Source: Cryptomeria japonica (Eukaryota > Streptophyta > Pinopsida > Cupressales > Cupressaceae). From it: a stretch of DNA of 64,000 bases. The translations under genes and the position numbers were made by a program. The notes beneath the pieces are model-generated. The model was not told the DNA's origin, did not search any database, and saw only the letters and a list, made by a program, of their open reading frames with translations. Positions 47,601 through 59,016 of the stretch are shown piece by piece; position 1 is the first letter of the stretch, and each line of letters opens with the position of its first letter. The DNA is taken from positions 123,059,140-123,123,139 of the forward strand of contig NC_081410.1 in assembly GCF_030272615.1 (NCBI RefSeq), written 5' to 3'.

Positions 47601-47960
47601 AGTATGAAAGAACAAAACTGTGAGATGTGTATCAATTATAGTTCACTCAAAAAAGTAATATAAAAGATCATAGAAGCTACTGCGTTCATCAAAATGTGAG
47701 CCACATATATTAATCAAAAAGGTACTCGGCTTTCTGACTAGATTGTGTCATATCCACTTAACAAGGATGGCTACTAGTTCTATATTAATCTGGAAGGTAC
47801 ATACATGAGATAGTTTTGAACTTTTTTCCTTCAATCTCCCTCAATAAATCTTTAAAAAATTGTTTTCTCAGGCATATTCTACCTTGTAAGCATGAATAGG
47901 TATCCTAAGCATGTCCACAATGCCTTGTGTAATTCTTTCTATAGGCTTCAATGACTAGAA
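44601..47960. other. unassigned, possibly gene-flanking or intronic
   Basis: This is less repeat-like than the rest of the window. An open plus frame at 47041-47355 (104 codons, with a Leu-rich part FLLRIFQLRLNEFEGWLL) has no domain I can name. If the cyclase gene at 49152-49536 is intact, its later exons should lie in this direction on the minus strand, but I could not see them. Confidence 0.35.
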
Positions 47961-48242
47961 ATGGACATAGCGGATAGATTAAAAATGGACTCGATATGGG
48001 TTCATACTACAAAAGCAGAAAGTCAGTTTTTTTGCAATAAATTAAATGCAATGTATGTGTTGGATGGAAATTTGAAATTTCAGATGGAGGAGAACATAAA
48101 TGATGCTGCTATCCCATGGTGTTCAAGCAACAAGGAGCCAATTTTTGGAAGCAACATCTATGATGTACTAGTTGATAGAACCTGCGCCTATGGCACCATA
48201 GCAGTTCACATCGGTGGCAACAACGTGGAATCGTCTTCCTAG
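47961..48242 (+). CDS. unidentified open frame, 93 codons
   Basis: An ATG-to-stop frame of 93 codons with an ordinary, non-repetitive composition, for example KAESQFFCNKLNAMYVLDGN and later YDVLVDRTCAYGTIAVHIGG. I do not recognise a family. It could be one exon of a plus-strand gene, a fragment of a retroelement protein, or chance. No upstream splice acceptor or promoter is obvious. It is listed because it looks more protein-like than the other short frames in this unassigned part of the window. Confidence 0.25.
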   Translation: MDIADRLKMDSIWVHTTKAESQFFCNKLNAMYVLDGNLKFQMEENINDAAIPWCSSNKEPIFGSNIYDVLVDRTCAYGTIAVHIGGNNVESSS

Positions 48243-49151
48243 CTCAGCTTTTCCATTAATTAAGGCAGGGAAGAGATGGCACTTCATGCACAGCCATCAA
48301 CATACTGTTACTAGTGTCAATACTCAATCATGATTATCCCTATTTGAAAGGATATGCGATATTCAATTATTTAAGTCAATTATGGCTATGTTTGCTTCAG
48401 CTTGGCTTGCATAATCCATCATAGCTAACATAATTTAACCCTAAAACTTGCTTTTAAGATTCATATAAGTATAGCTTAGAATCATTACACAAACAACCAA
48501 AAAGTTCCATATGTAGATTCATTCATAGCATGTTCAAGCAGCTTATATAAACTTCAATGATTTTATCCCCTTATGCCCCTCCAAAGGGCGAAGGGAGGGG
48601 TTGTGGCATCTCGTATGCCAAATTGGCATGTCATAAAACAAACTTTACCTGTCTATACAGCAGACTTTTTGTTAAAAAACAATTGGCTTGGATGCTAATT
48701 CCTGAACTGATTTCTTACTCAATTACGTAAATCCGTTCGATAATGGAAACGCATTTGGGGTGATTTGGGTATGCGATTAATATGTAATTTCTTAAATTAT
48801 AGCAACTATCGATAGATAATTAGAAAGCATCCACAGTATACTTCCCAAAAGGGGAAGTTTGTTTATAGGTCACTGCGAAGCTTATTGCAATTTTAGCACA
48901 TGGGACCCCCTTAGGAAACCCAAAAAAGAATTTATTTATATTGTTCAAATTTTGTCACCTGAGGCTTCGGTCTCATGGTCGCACTCAAAGGTCAACTTAA
49001 TCATTTCTACCTACCACCACATTAACACCTAAGTGAAGCAAACTCCAGACAGTATTAGCCATCAGCTAATATGAAATTAGCTATATACTCTGAAATAGGT
49101 TACCTTACTCACATTGACCAAACAACTGTGGGGGAAAAAAGAGCAAAATAC

Positions 49152-49536
49152 CATTTAGTACTTTGAGATCAAGTGTATCCACATCAAAGCCACCCTCATA
49201 ATACTCCTGAAAAACATGACCAGGTGCATCCACATGGGTGCCCGTGTGGGTGCCCATCTTCATTTCGGAATTGTTTGCCAGGGACCCATTTTTCATGCTA
49301 TAAGCCAGCCAAAGATAGTCACCCAGACCCTCTGGGGAATCCCAAACAGGCATATCTGGTGTATATGCATGGGATATGTCCCAAACCCTTCTCTCATCTC
49401 TGGAAGGTGCAACGCCCACTTCACAAATGTCATATCCAGGATGAGCTTCAGCTTGAGCTCCGCATGATGACGCAGCCACCCCAAAATCATGTGACCCCCA
49501 TAGACCAATTACGAGCAAGATACCCTGAACCCACAT
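49152..49536 (-). CDS. cyclase / kynurenine-formamidase-like protein, first coding exon
   Basis: ATG at 49536 begins 128 codons plus one base, then a GT donor at 49151-49150 (AAATG then GTATTTTG on the minus strand). Residues 1 to about 22 form a signal peptide, [36 protein letters not shown] follows at 52-67. The metal-binding motif [11 protein letters not shown] is at 97-107, and [13 protein letters not shown] at 117-129. These are the hallmarks of the plant cyclase family (relatives of Arabidopsis CYCLASE1), metal-dependent hydrolase-fold proteins exported from the cytosol. Usual length is about 250-270 residues, so this is half a protein. The first exon shows no frameshift or stop. Reading past the donor reaches a stop 16 codons later, as expected for an intron. 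Confidence 0.88.
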
Positions 49537-51450
49537 GATTGTTCTGAACTGTTATCCCTCAAAACACACGGGGTTTGCACCTTTCCTTATGAAATCCTCT
49601 CAACATGTATTTCTATGTTCATCAACCAGCTTTTAATAGATCAAAGTTTTGGAATAATCGTTAGAATGTCTCTTAAATGGTCCTTTGAATTTTTTAAAGA
49701 TATAAAATCACCTTAGATAGTTAGCTAATTAAAAATAAGTGCAAGTTACAATAAACACAATTAATTTAGATGATAAGAGTTCGTTTGATTATTGTTTTAA
49801 AATTAATGGTGATGGATGGAGATATTTGTTGTATATATTCATAATTAATCTGAAATGAATACTTTTAATTTAACACATTCGTGAGAGTCTATATGATCTC
49901 AAAAATTATAGTAGTTCAATATCTTGTGTTATGAAGTCAATTCCAAGCAGCAAGGAATTTGAAAGAAATTGATCCATGACATGTGAGAACAATCTAATAG
50001 AGTGTGCTTTAGTTAACATGCTTGCCTTCTTTTTCTCAATAATTGAATGTATAAAGGTGGTGTCTAGAGACGTCATTAGGGATATATGTTGATTCGATAA
50101 CGGAGTGAGTTCTCCTAAAACAATTCCATTAGCAAAATGGATTAATAGGGATGGGAAAATTAAAGCATTCTTTAGATGTTATTTTTATTCTCAAACCAAT
50201 CGTATTCTTCCATGTGAAAATAAGTGCACATTGAATGTTTTTAAATACTAAGACATTGACAATATATTGCACAAAAATGTGTTAACTCAACTCATAACAT
50301 CTAGTAGAAAGTTAGAACTTGAATTTGAATTTTTAAAATTTTGGGGTCATTCTTTTATACCTTGACATTGAACCAAGTAAATTCCAAGTGGTGTGCAAAA
50401 ATGAACATCTGAGCTTAAATGGTGATTTTGAGGTATAGAGTAAATGTACAAAAGTAAGTTTGAATAGGGATAAATAAATGGTAAGAAAATGACAATTTTA
50501 ATATGTAAACAAGGATAAAATGGGTATGGATAGATACTCGGCCATGACCCAAGCTTAGCACAAGAATGTGCCACTTGTTGATATGCAATTTCATTAAAAA
50601 CATTCAACCAAAGTGGGTGTCCACTCTCAAAACTGTAGCCCTACAAGTCTAGAAAATGGACACAACACCTAGAACTGAGAATGTATGTTGATCCAAATAT
50701 AAGGAGAAAAACTCATGATTAGCTTGTTCAAGTAGTAATCTAGTCCAATCGACAAGAGTGAGTTGATCCTCTACACTTATACATCGGCAAAACCATAGAG
50801 GATGATCCAAAAGGTCTAAACATGACAATTAAAAAGAATTGTTGACACATAATAAATCTCAAGAAAACATACACATTGCACACAAGTACTCCAAAGATTT
50901 ACCACTAAGTAATTGTGTTAACATATTGTGCAACAAACCTAAAGACCTCCATCAACATGTAACAACAAATTGTATTGGTAATAAAATATGTGAATTATGT
51001 TTATTACCTTCAAATGAAAACCTTTAACGTCTCCTACTTCATATGCAAACTATAATCTAAAATACATAATTGTATAGAAGTATAAAAGTCATAGAATCTC
51101 AAAAGATTTAATGAATTTTGTTGAGCTAGTCTTGTGAAATGGTAGAACTCCATACATGTATAACTCTATAGATGTACATAAAATTTCAATTCACAAAGGA
51201 TTCAGCATTGTTAGACAAGTATATCATGACTAAAAATACTCTACACTAATTAAGGGTATAGAAACAATTATTTAAATAAAAGTTTGGTCATATTACAAAT
51301 GAGGACCAATGCTTTGGGTCACAAGCTTGAGAAGAATAGAAACATTAATATATATATGAAAACGAGAACTAGTAATACACTTTATCATACAAATGTAATG
51401 CACGAAATCAAGAATCTTCACACGATTAGGTCTACTTAAATAATCCAAAA
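49537..51450. other. upstream region of the cyclase exon, then unassigned
   Basis: On the minus strand the first few hundred bases should hold the cyclase promoter and 5' leader, but no clear TATA box is seen within 150 bp. The remainder has only short frames without domains. AATGA at 51451-51455 is the left target duplication of the next element. Confidence 0.4.
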
Positions 51451-52856
51451 AATGATGTCATGTCCCCTCCTTAACCGATATATATATATCCTAAATGAGG
51501 TAATAATTATTATTATTAATATAATAATTATCGACAAATAATTATTTGAAAACTTATTAAATGTTATTATTTAATATTTATTAAAATTTATCATTAATAA
51601 TATTCTCAATATTTATTAATTAAAGTTCATATATAAAAATATATGAACACACACACACATATATATATGGATATGAGCACATGCATATATCCACATACAA
51701 AATAGAGAGGCAGCGATAAGTAATTAAAGAATCGCTAAATAAGAATTTACCGGTAGTGAATTTGCTAGCAATGAATTTACTAATAAAGTATCACTAATGA
51801 ATATCGATTCGATCATTGGCAAATAAACATGATTCACTAATTGTTTACAAGTTAAAGGAGGGTGCGCTTGCTAAAAAACAAGAGACGTGACCCCTCCCAA
51901 ACAATCGTTCCATCCAAGGATGGGGATATATTAAGACCCTCCCTCATTCGTCAAATAGGGGAGTAAGGAAAAAGGTATTATCTGCAACACCGATCAGAGC
52001 AGATCAGAACTGTTATTAAGTAACCAGCAATAACATCCCTGTTCTGGGTGGTATGCTTAATATATGTAGCTCGATAATGTTGTAGGCAAAATTTAATAAT
52101 AATAATATAAGCATAAGTCTACAACAATATGCATAATAGTAATACTAAGGCATTCACATAATGTGGCAGACTATATCTGACACATGTCAGATTTGTCTGC
52201 CATCACAACCATCAGGTAGAATAAAGGATCAATGCTTTGGCAAATGGCATTACTAGTCATTTATATTATAGGAAATATAATTGATATATATAAATATATA
52301 TAATTAATTTAAATGAATATAGTTAATAAATATTTTAATATATATATTAACAAATATTAATAATGAATATTTTTAATATATATATTAATGAATATTAATG
52401 ATGAATATTTTAATGCATATATTAATGAATATTGATAATCAATATTTTAATACATATGTTGATGAATATAAGTAATGAACATTTTTAATACATACTTTAA
52501 TGAATGGTTATTAGATGTTAATGAATACATATCAATGAATAGTTAGGAATATACGTTAATAAATAAATGTGAATTTTGGGCTAATGGATATTTTCTGAAT
52601 ATATGTTAGGGAATACATGTTAAATTAGGAATATGTAAATATGGATTATGGAATGAAAAATAGTAATAAAATGCAAAAATGTATTATAAATGTGATTACA
52701 TGTTGGAGGCTATAGGGAGGAAACTCCCTTAGTCTAAGGGAGGGATTATGATAATCCTTAGGGCAGTATATATATTGAATATCTATATGCATGTATATGG
52801 TTTGGTTGACTAAGTTCATCCAAGAAGAGACGAATCTGGTCGGTCCCCTCTGAGGA

Positions 52857-53222
52857 CTTGGATGATGGGATACATCATCCAAGGCAAGGAATTGACATAT
52901 GGTCTTCCTTGGATGGCTTGGGTGTAAGAAAAATTAACCTTAGATTTCCTGGATGGCTTGGGTGTAAGAGGTTACATCCAATACAAGAATCGAATTAACC
53001 TTCGATTTCCTGGATGGCTTGGGTGTAAGAGGTTACTTCCAAGACAGGAATCGAATTAACCTTCGATTTCCAGGATGGCTTGGGTGTAAGAGGTTACATC
53101 CAAGATAGGAATCGAATTAACCTTTGATTTCCTGGATGGCTTGGGTGTAAGAGGTTACATCCAAGACAGGAATCAAATTCACCTTCGATTTCCTGGATGG
53201 CTTGGAACCGAGATGGGTTCCA
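52857..53222. repeat. 61-bp hairpin array (5' LTR copy)
   Basis: The first unit pairs CTTGGATGATG (52857-52867) with CATCATCCAAG (52873-52883). Later units pair CTTGGGTGTAA with TTACATCCAAG around GAGG, at 61-bp spacing, and the last pairs TTGGAACC with GGTTCCAA. Between them a second dyad pairs AGGAATCGAA with TTCGATTTCCT, allowing one bulge. One unit near 52925 has lost its right arm. Confidence 0.88.
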
Positions 53223-54119
53223 ATAAGGTGTTACAACCCTCCTTTATCACTCTTTGGATTTGATACAATTTTATTTTATAATTTTTGGTTAAACTATTTA
53301 AAATGATTGAATAAATGTTATAAAAGAATAAAATAGACACACACACACATGGAAAATATACATTATTTTTATTTATTTAATTTTCACATCCAATTATGGC
53401 ACATGTTGTAGGAAGAATAAGAAGCCTCTAGAGGATTCTCCACCACCTTGCATGTAACTCCTCCACTAAGTCTAATCAATTTGCATGAAGTCCAAAATTG
53501 GGAAAGAATCTCCTTTTTTAATTAAATTTTCTAGATAGTGGAATGAGGGAATTTTTCTTATAAAATTATATGCAAGTTTCAAAGAGGGGAGTTGATTATG
53601 TTTTGAAGAAAATTTTCCAAGTTTTAGAAATAGATCTTTTTGGTAGTCTCATTTTGGTTACAGGAATTTTAAGTTGTTGTTTAGGATTTCTCTCAAGTTG
53701 CAAGGAAGGATCATAAGGGTAGCTAGTGGATTCAACATCAAGCTCGATAAACCAGGTTCTCTCCTCGTTGTTTATCTTTACATTTACTTATGAGGAATTT
53801 GTATTATCAATAGTTATAGATCTTCCTTTATATAAAGAAACTCTTTTATTTGATTTTAAATCTTTTATTTGAGGATAAATAGTAATGATGATGCTTTCAT
53901 ATAGTGCATGTAAATTATAGTTATTTAAATTATTTTATTTCCCTCAAGAAAATATGCACATGATCTTGCTTTTGTTTTTCTTCCAAAAAATTTAGCAAAA
54001 GAAAATCATATTCCTTTATTTGTTTAAAATCTCTTTTTCTGAAATCAAAATTTTTCCTGTGTGATTTGAATCTTTATTCCTCCCTCTAATTCTTTTCTCT
54101 GGTTCTTCGAATGGAAATT

Positions 54120-54490
54120 TGAATCTCATTCTTTAATCCCTCTGTGATTATCTTTAAAATCTCGCTGTGATTATCTTTAAAATTTCTTTGTGATTATCTT
54201 TAAAACCTCTTTGTCATTATCTTTAAAATCTCGTTGTGATTATCTTTAAAATTTCTCAGTGATTATTTTTAAAATCTCTTTGTGATTATTTTAATCTCTC
54301 TGTGAATATTAATTAAAATAAAATCTCTCTATGAAATGAGCTAAACAAAATCTCTGTGAAATGAGTTGAATAAAATCTCTGTGAAATGAGTTGAATAAAA
54401 TCTCTATGAAATGAGTTGAATAAAATTTATGTGAAATGAGTTGAATAAAATCTCTGTGAAATGAGTTGAATAAAATCTCTCTGTGAATAT
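54120..54490 (+). repeat. two adjacent short tandem arrays
   Basis: About eight units of TGTGATTATCTTTAAAATCT plus three bases are followed by about six units of TCTCTGTGAAATGAGTTGAA plus TAAAA. The second array leaves a minus-strand frame open, which I regard as an artefact. Confidence 0.85.
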
Positions 54491-54894
54491 TGGTTGAAAC
54501 TTTGTGAATATCAGTTGAATAAAATCCCCCTGTGAATACTGGAAACGAATTCTGGAAATAAACAATTCCCCTGTGAAATCTAGAATAAACCTCCTGCCTG
54601 TGAATGTTGGAATAAGCTCTCTCCCTCTCTCTGTAAATGTTAACCTCCTGTTTACTGTAAAAATCAAATCTAAAACAATTGTTTAAATTCTGTTTTATTC
54701 ATGTTCTTATTTTCATAAATGAAAACCCTCTTTATTTATATATAAGGATGTCATTAAATAATTGAAAATGTAAACTATATATATATATAGCTTGTGTCAA
54801 ATATTAAAATTTATTAATGTTGCATTATATTAAAATTATTCCAAACGTTAAAATATATTAATGTTGCATGTAATAGTAATGGCGGTTTTTGAAA

Positions 54895-55105
54895 AATGTT
54901 CGAAGGGGTTCGGAGGCGTACAGGAGCAGCGGTCATTGTAACCGTCGGAGGGGACAGTGGTACCCCCCACTACCCCTACGGTCACTATCACAACAGTGGT
55001 CGCAGGGGAGTGGAGGGGACCACGATGTCCCCTCAACCCTGCGGGCCTGCGCATGCAAGACCGCAGGGGTGATGGGACCCGCAGTCCCCACTCCCCCCTA
55101 TTGCT
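54895..55105. other. GC-rich island
   Basis: About 200 bp, strikingly GC-rich inside AT-rich DNA. It contains CCCTGCGG (55037-55044) paired with CCGCAGGG (55061-55068), and repeated GGGGACAGTGG, GGGGACCACG and TGTCCCC phrases. It could fold strongly as RNA. No protein motif is seen in the frames that cross it. Confidence 0.6.
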
Positions 55106-56783
55106 ATTAAACCAAACAAACTCGTTTTTTTATTTATTATACTTCGAAATTGCAAATTGGAATTTTTAATAATTGTTTTAATTAAATTTTAAGTTAATTT
55201 TTTTTATAATCATTTTTAATTAAATTTTAAGTTAATTTTTTAATAATTATTTTAGTTAAATTTTAAGTTAATTATCAATGATTGTTTTAGTTACATTTTT
55301 TGTTAATTGCTAACAATTGTTTAGTTAAATTTTAAGTTAATAAATTTGCAAAGGATTGAAATAAAAAATTATTGTCTCAATCCCTTTAGGGATTTATTGG
55401 ACTACTTGATCAGTGATTTTGGCTCACTTAAAAACAAATAAATCTTATTATTACGATTTGATCCAAAATGTCCAAAAGTATAAACTAATCACTCATTTGG
55501 AACTAGTAACTCTATAATTTAAATATTCTCACGATCGAAGTAAACATTACTTACTCTCGTATGTAAATGTCACTATTTTTACATCATGCACATTACTTAT
55601 ATGTTAAATTGCATTCATTGATGAGCAAGTTACCTTCCCATTTTCTTCATACAAGTTACATGTTTTAATATATGAGTTCATAATTGCCTTTATCATACCA
55701 TTATATATTAATTAGTTGAGTTGTAGAAGAATGCTATTTCTTTTTATCAAATGGTACTTGGTTGCCATCAAAGTAGTTATTCAAATAATTAACTTTGAAA
55801 GGTCTAATTATGTACATTCATTTCGTGATTATTTTCAAGCATGATGTTTTCATAGCTCTTAGTTAGAAAACTAAATAAAGGAAGATGGAAACCAAAACCT
55901 AGTAGCGTTCGGTATATACGGTGCCTCTGGGTCACGCTTACGGGTAATGTCGTCATGTTGAACTACTGCACTTAACGCCTAATAAAGCTACATCAACGAC
56001 GTTTGTGGCATGGTCCCTATAAATCGTCGAGGAGTAATAAGGGACACTTGGAAGTTAAAATCCAAGGGGCAAGTAATCCCCCTTGGATCGACAATCTAAT
56101 AAGATAATTTTCAAATGATTTTACATCCGTTGAGTTAAACTATAGTAAACCCCCTTTAGGGTTGGTTAAGTAAAAATGTTTTTATGATATTGTTGTCGAT
56201 TGGCAATGGGTCAAGGGTGACGCTTATGATAAGAATTAGGATCTAGTTGTTTTAGGCCACAAGCAATAGGCCATCTTGAGCCTTTGCTTAAGCGCTACCA
56301 TCGTGGGTAGCAACCGCAGAGAAACTGTCTGGGACATTGACCCTAGAAAGGGTTGCGTACCCACTAATCAATTTACATCATACCATAGAATAGAAAATAG
56401 AACTACATACTTTACGCCTTGATCTCGTGCCGAAGCGGGTATGTAGGCAGTCTTGGATGGAGTTGTCCCTCATACTCAGGCGTTTGTGGGTGGGGTCTAG
56501 GCTTGGTATAGAAGGATTGAATAGAATCCTAATTTGAAAGATAATTAAAATGGAAAAAAAAAAAGTAATTCAATGCATACTCGGAAGGAATCTCATATGG
56601 ATTCGCTTGACTTCTTGAGGCTTTAAGACAAATTCCAAGGTGGAATTCAAGCTTGTATTATGTTATTTAATTACTCCTAAGGACGGCGACCTCAGTGCAC
56701 TTCTGTCAGAAGAGTGTAGTACTTAGTGAGTGGCTCAGGACCTGAATGGTCCCGATGAGTCTAAGTCTCTGGCCAGAGCACCT

Positions 56784-56980
56784 CCTATCCCGATTGGATA
56801 GATGCCTACCCCGCATGGGTAGATGCCTATCCCGATTGGATAGATGCCTACCCCGTATGGGTAGATGCCTATCCTGTATTGGATAGATGAAATCTTATGT
56901 CCCGTATGGACAAATGCCTAACCCATATGGTTAGATGCTCATCCCGGATGGATGAATGCCTAATCCAAATGGATGGATGC
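56784..56980. repeat. 21-bp tandem hairpin array with compensatory changes
   Basis: Nine units have the form stem, five- or six-base loop, stem, then GATG or AATG. Stems in order are CTATCC/GGATAG, CTACCC/GGGTAG, CTATCC/GGATAG, CTACCC/GGGTAG, CTATCC/GGATAG, TGTCC/GGACA, CTAACC/GGTTAG, CATCC/GGATG and ATCC/GGAT. Every change in a left arm is matched in the right arm. Confidence 0.92.
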
Positions 56981-57276
56981 CCAGAGTATGCGATTGAATC
57001 AAACACAATGGTTAAATTAAAAATTTAAAAAAAAAAGAATGGTCAATTTTGTTGAGTTAATTATGGTGGGTTATTACAGAAGGTGAGCTTCACAGCTGCC
57101 TAAGGACATATCTCTGTATGGCATTCGTATCCTTTTTAAGATAAGAATTGTGATTAGTGTTAATTAAGTATTTTAAGGTTAAATTGCAAGTTAGATTAGT
57201 TATATATGTATATTTGTTGTATTTCTAGCAATCTGTTTTGCAGGACAGTGATCCCTAACTAGTAGTGACATTACAG

Positions 57277-57295
57277 TGGTATCAAAGCATAATCC
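57277..57295 (+). promoter_or_regulatory. primer-binding site (initiator tRNA-Met type)
   Basis: TGGTATCAAAGCATAATCC follows the 5' LTR by one base. It differs from the usual TGGTATCAGAGC by one base, a likely later mutation. Confidence 0.88.
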
Positions 57296-58716
57296 TGCCA
57301 TCCTGTGGGACAAAACTACAAGATTGCTCTTTAATATGTGTGTACTTTCCAGATGAATATTTCATTCCTTACAAGTATATGCTTCCTACCTTGCGAATAT
57401 TTGTGAATACTAAATTCATTCTTCATGTATGTTCCTTACCTAGCTCATGCCATGCGTATATTCATACAGGTTTTCATATGCTTCATATTCTAGGTACTTA
57501 TGTACATGCTTCTTGCTTTAAAGGCTAGTGGTGTGAATGCTTATGAATGTGCTTAATGCCTTGCCCATATTTATGTGCTTTACATGTGTACTTCATACTA
57601 CATGTGTATTCATTTGAAAGTTTCTTGCCCTAAGTAAACAATTGACAATGTAATTCGAATAATATTGTAGTGATGGGATTCTTTGCCTTTCTCTAATACT
57701 TGCAAAGATAGGGAGTGTGTGGGGGAAAGGCCGAGTAAATCGGTCACATGGCAAAAATGTCCCAATATGGGTAGCAAACCTTGAGGGAGCCATATGTAGA
57801 CCGTGTCATGCACCCTTGGCACAATAAATCCTCCATCTTGTAAAGATTAGCGGAATAGGGAAGACAAGTCTCATGTGTCTATGGGAAGTAAATCATTGTG
57901 GTTCTACTTTTGGTTGATCTAGAATAGTTCCAAAGATATGAATTGACTAGTAAATGTGGATCAATCCAATGTGCTTTAGACTACATGCTTACTCCAATTA
58001 TACCCTTCATATGTGCACTTGTGTTTGCCTCACACTTGTTTACTCCATGAGGACATTCCTCATGTATGTTTAATGTCTGCTTGGTGTAATAGAGTGTATT
58101 GTTTCATGCTTTACATGGTTGATGTATTCATTGCCTTATGCTTGACACGTGGACTTCATGCCTTACATCCATGATTCATGACTTGCAACTATCCAATGAG
58201 CGTTGTTTCATATGCTTTAAAAATATTTGTATGCCTTGAATGAATGCTCATATATTTGTATGTATGCTTCATGTCCTATGTGATTTATGCGTATTCATAT
58301 TAGTGTTTCATACCTTATGTGTATGCATAAGTATGATTATAACATAAGTATTTTCATTTGTATGACTCAGACCATGAGTATATTCACGCACATTCTCTAT
58401 GCCCTATGTGATACTTTATGTACTACATGCGTTTCACATGTATGTTGCATGCCTTAATGGCATTCACTAATATTACACATATGCTTCACACTTTGTGTAT
58501 ATTCATGTGTATACTTTATGCTTTACGTAGATGCCTCTTACCTTGTATACTCTGGATTCACGCCTTATGTGTATATATAGGTATGACTCATGTCTTATGT
58601 ATTCACGTGTATTACATGTATTTAGGGTTTCATGCCTCTTGACCTTACATGTATTGTGTGTATAATTCATGTATATGAGGAGATGACTCAGTTTGAGAAA
58701 AAAAAATGTCAATTGC
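57296..58716 (+). other. element interior with degenerate ATG/CAT-rich repeats
   Basis: No gag or pol. From 57370 to 57620 and 57980 to 58640, phrases such as GCTTCATGCCTTATGTGTAT and TTCATGTGTATACTTTATGC recur without a strict period. They resemble the minisatellite at 14389-14600. Open frames here are by-products. Confidence 0.65.
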
Positions 58717-59016
58717 ATTAAAATTTATCATTAATAATATTCTCAATATTTATTAATTAAAGTTCATATATAAAAATATATAAACACATATATATGGATA
58801 TGAGCACATGCATATATCCACATACAAAATAGAGAGGCAACGATAAGTAATTAAAGAATCGCTAAATAAGAATTTACCGGTAGTGAATTTGCTAGAAATG
58901 AATTTACTAATAAAGTATCACTAATGAATACCAATTGGATCATTGGCAAATAAACACGATTCACTAATTGTTTACAAGTTAAAGGAGGGTGTGCTTGCTA
59001 AAAGATAGGAGATGTG

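Larger units (their letters stand above)
53229..57078 (+). mobile_element. 3.85 kb solo LTR-like insertion, TSD about GAAGG
   Basis: It starts TGTTACAACCC and ends GGGTTATTACA, with TAAGG before and GAAGG after. The 3' LTR of the host element is uninterrupted here (AAGAAGGCGAGC), which fixes the site. No gag-pol and no internal LTR pair are seen, so it is probably one very long LTR. It contains a 23-bp array (54120-54300), a 25-bp array (54340-54480), a GC-rich island (54895-55105) and a 21-bp hairpin array (56784-56980). Confidence 0.75.
51456..57275 (+). repeat. 5' LTR, interrupted
   Basis: The net length is about 2 kb after removing the 53229-57078 insert. It contains CA and AT microsatellites near 51650 and a series of TTAATGAATATTAATAATGA-like repeats at 52310-52510. 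The 61-bp hairpin array is at 52857-53222. It ends CAGTGATCCCTAACTAGTAG then TGACATTACA at 57275. Confidence 0.88.

Noticed and set aside
54404-54667. 87-codon minus-strand gene
   Set aside because: It is read through the 25-bp tandem array and has repeat-derived composition.
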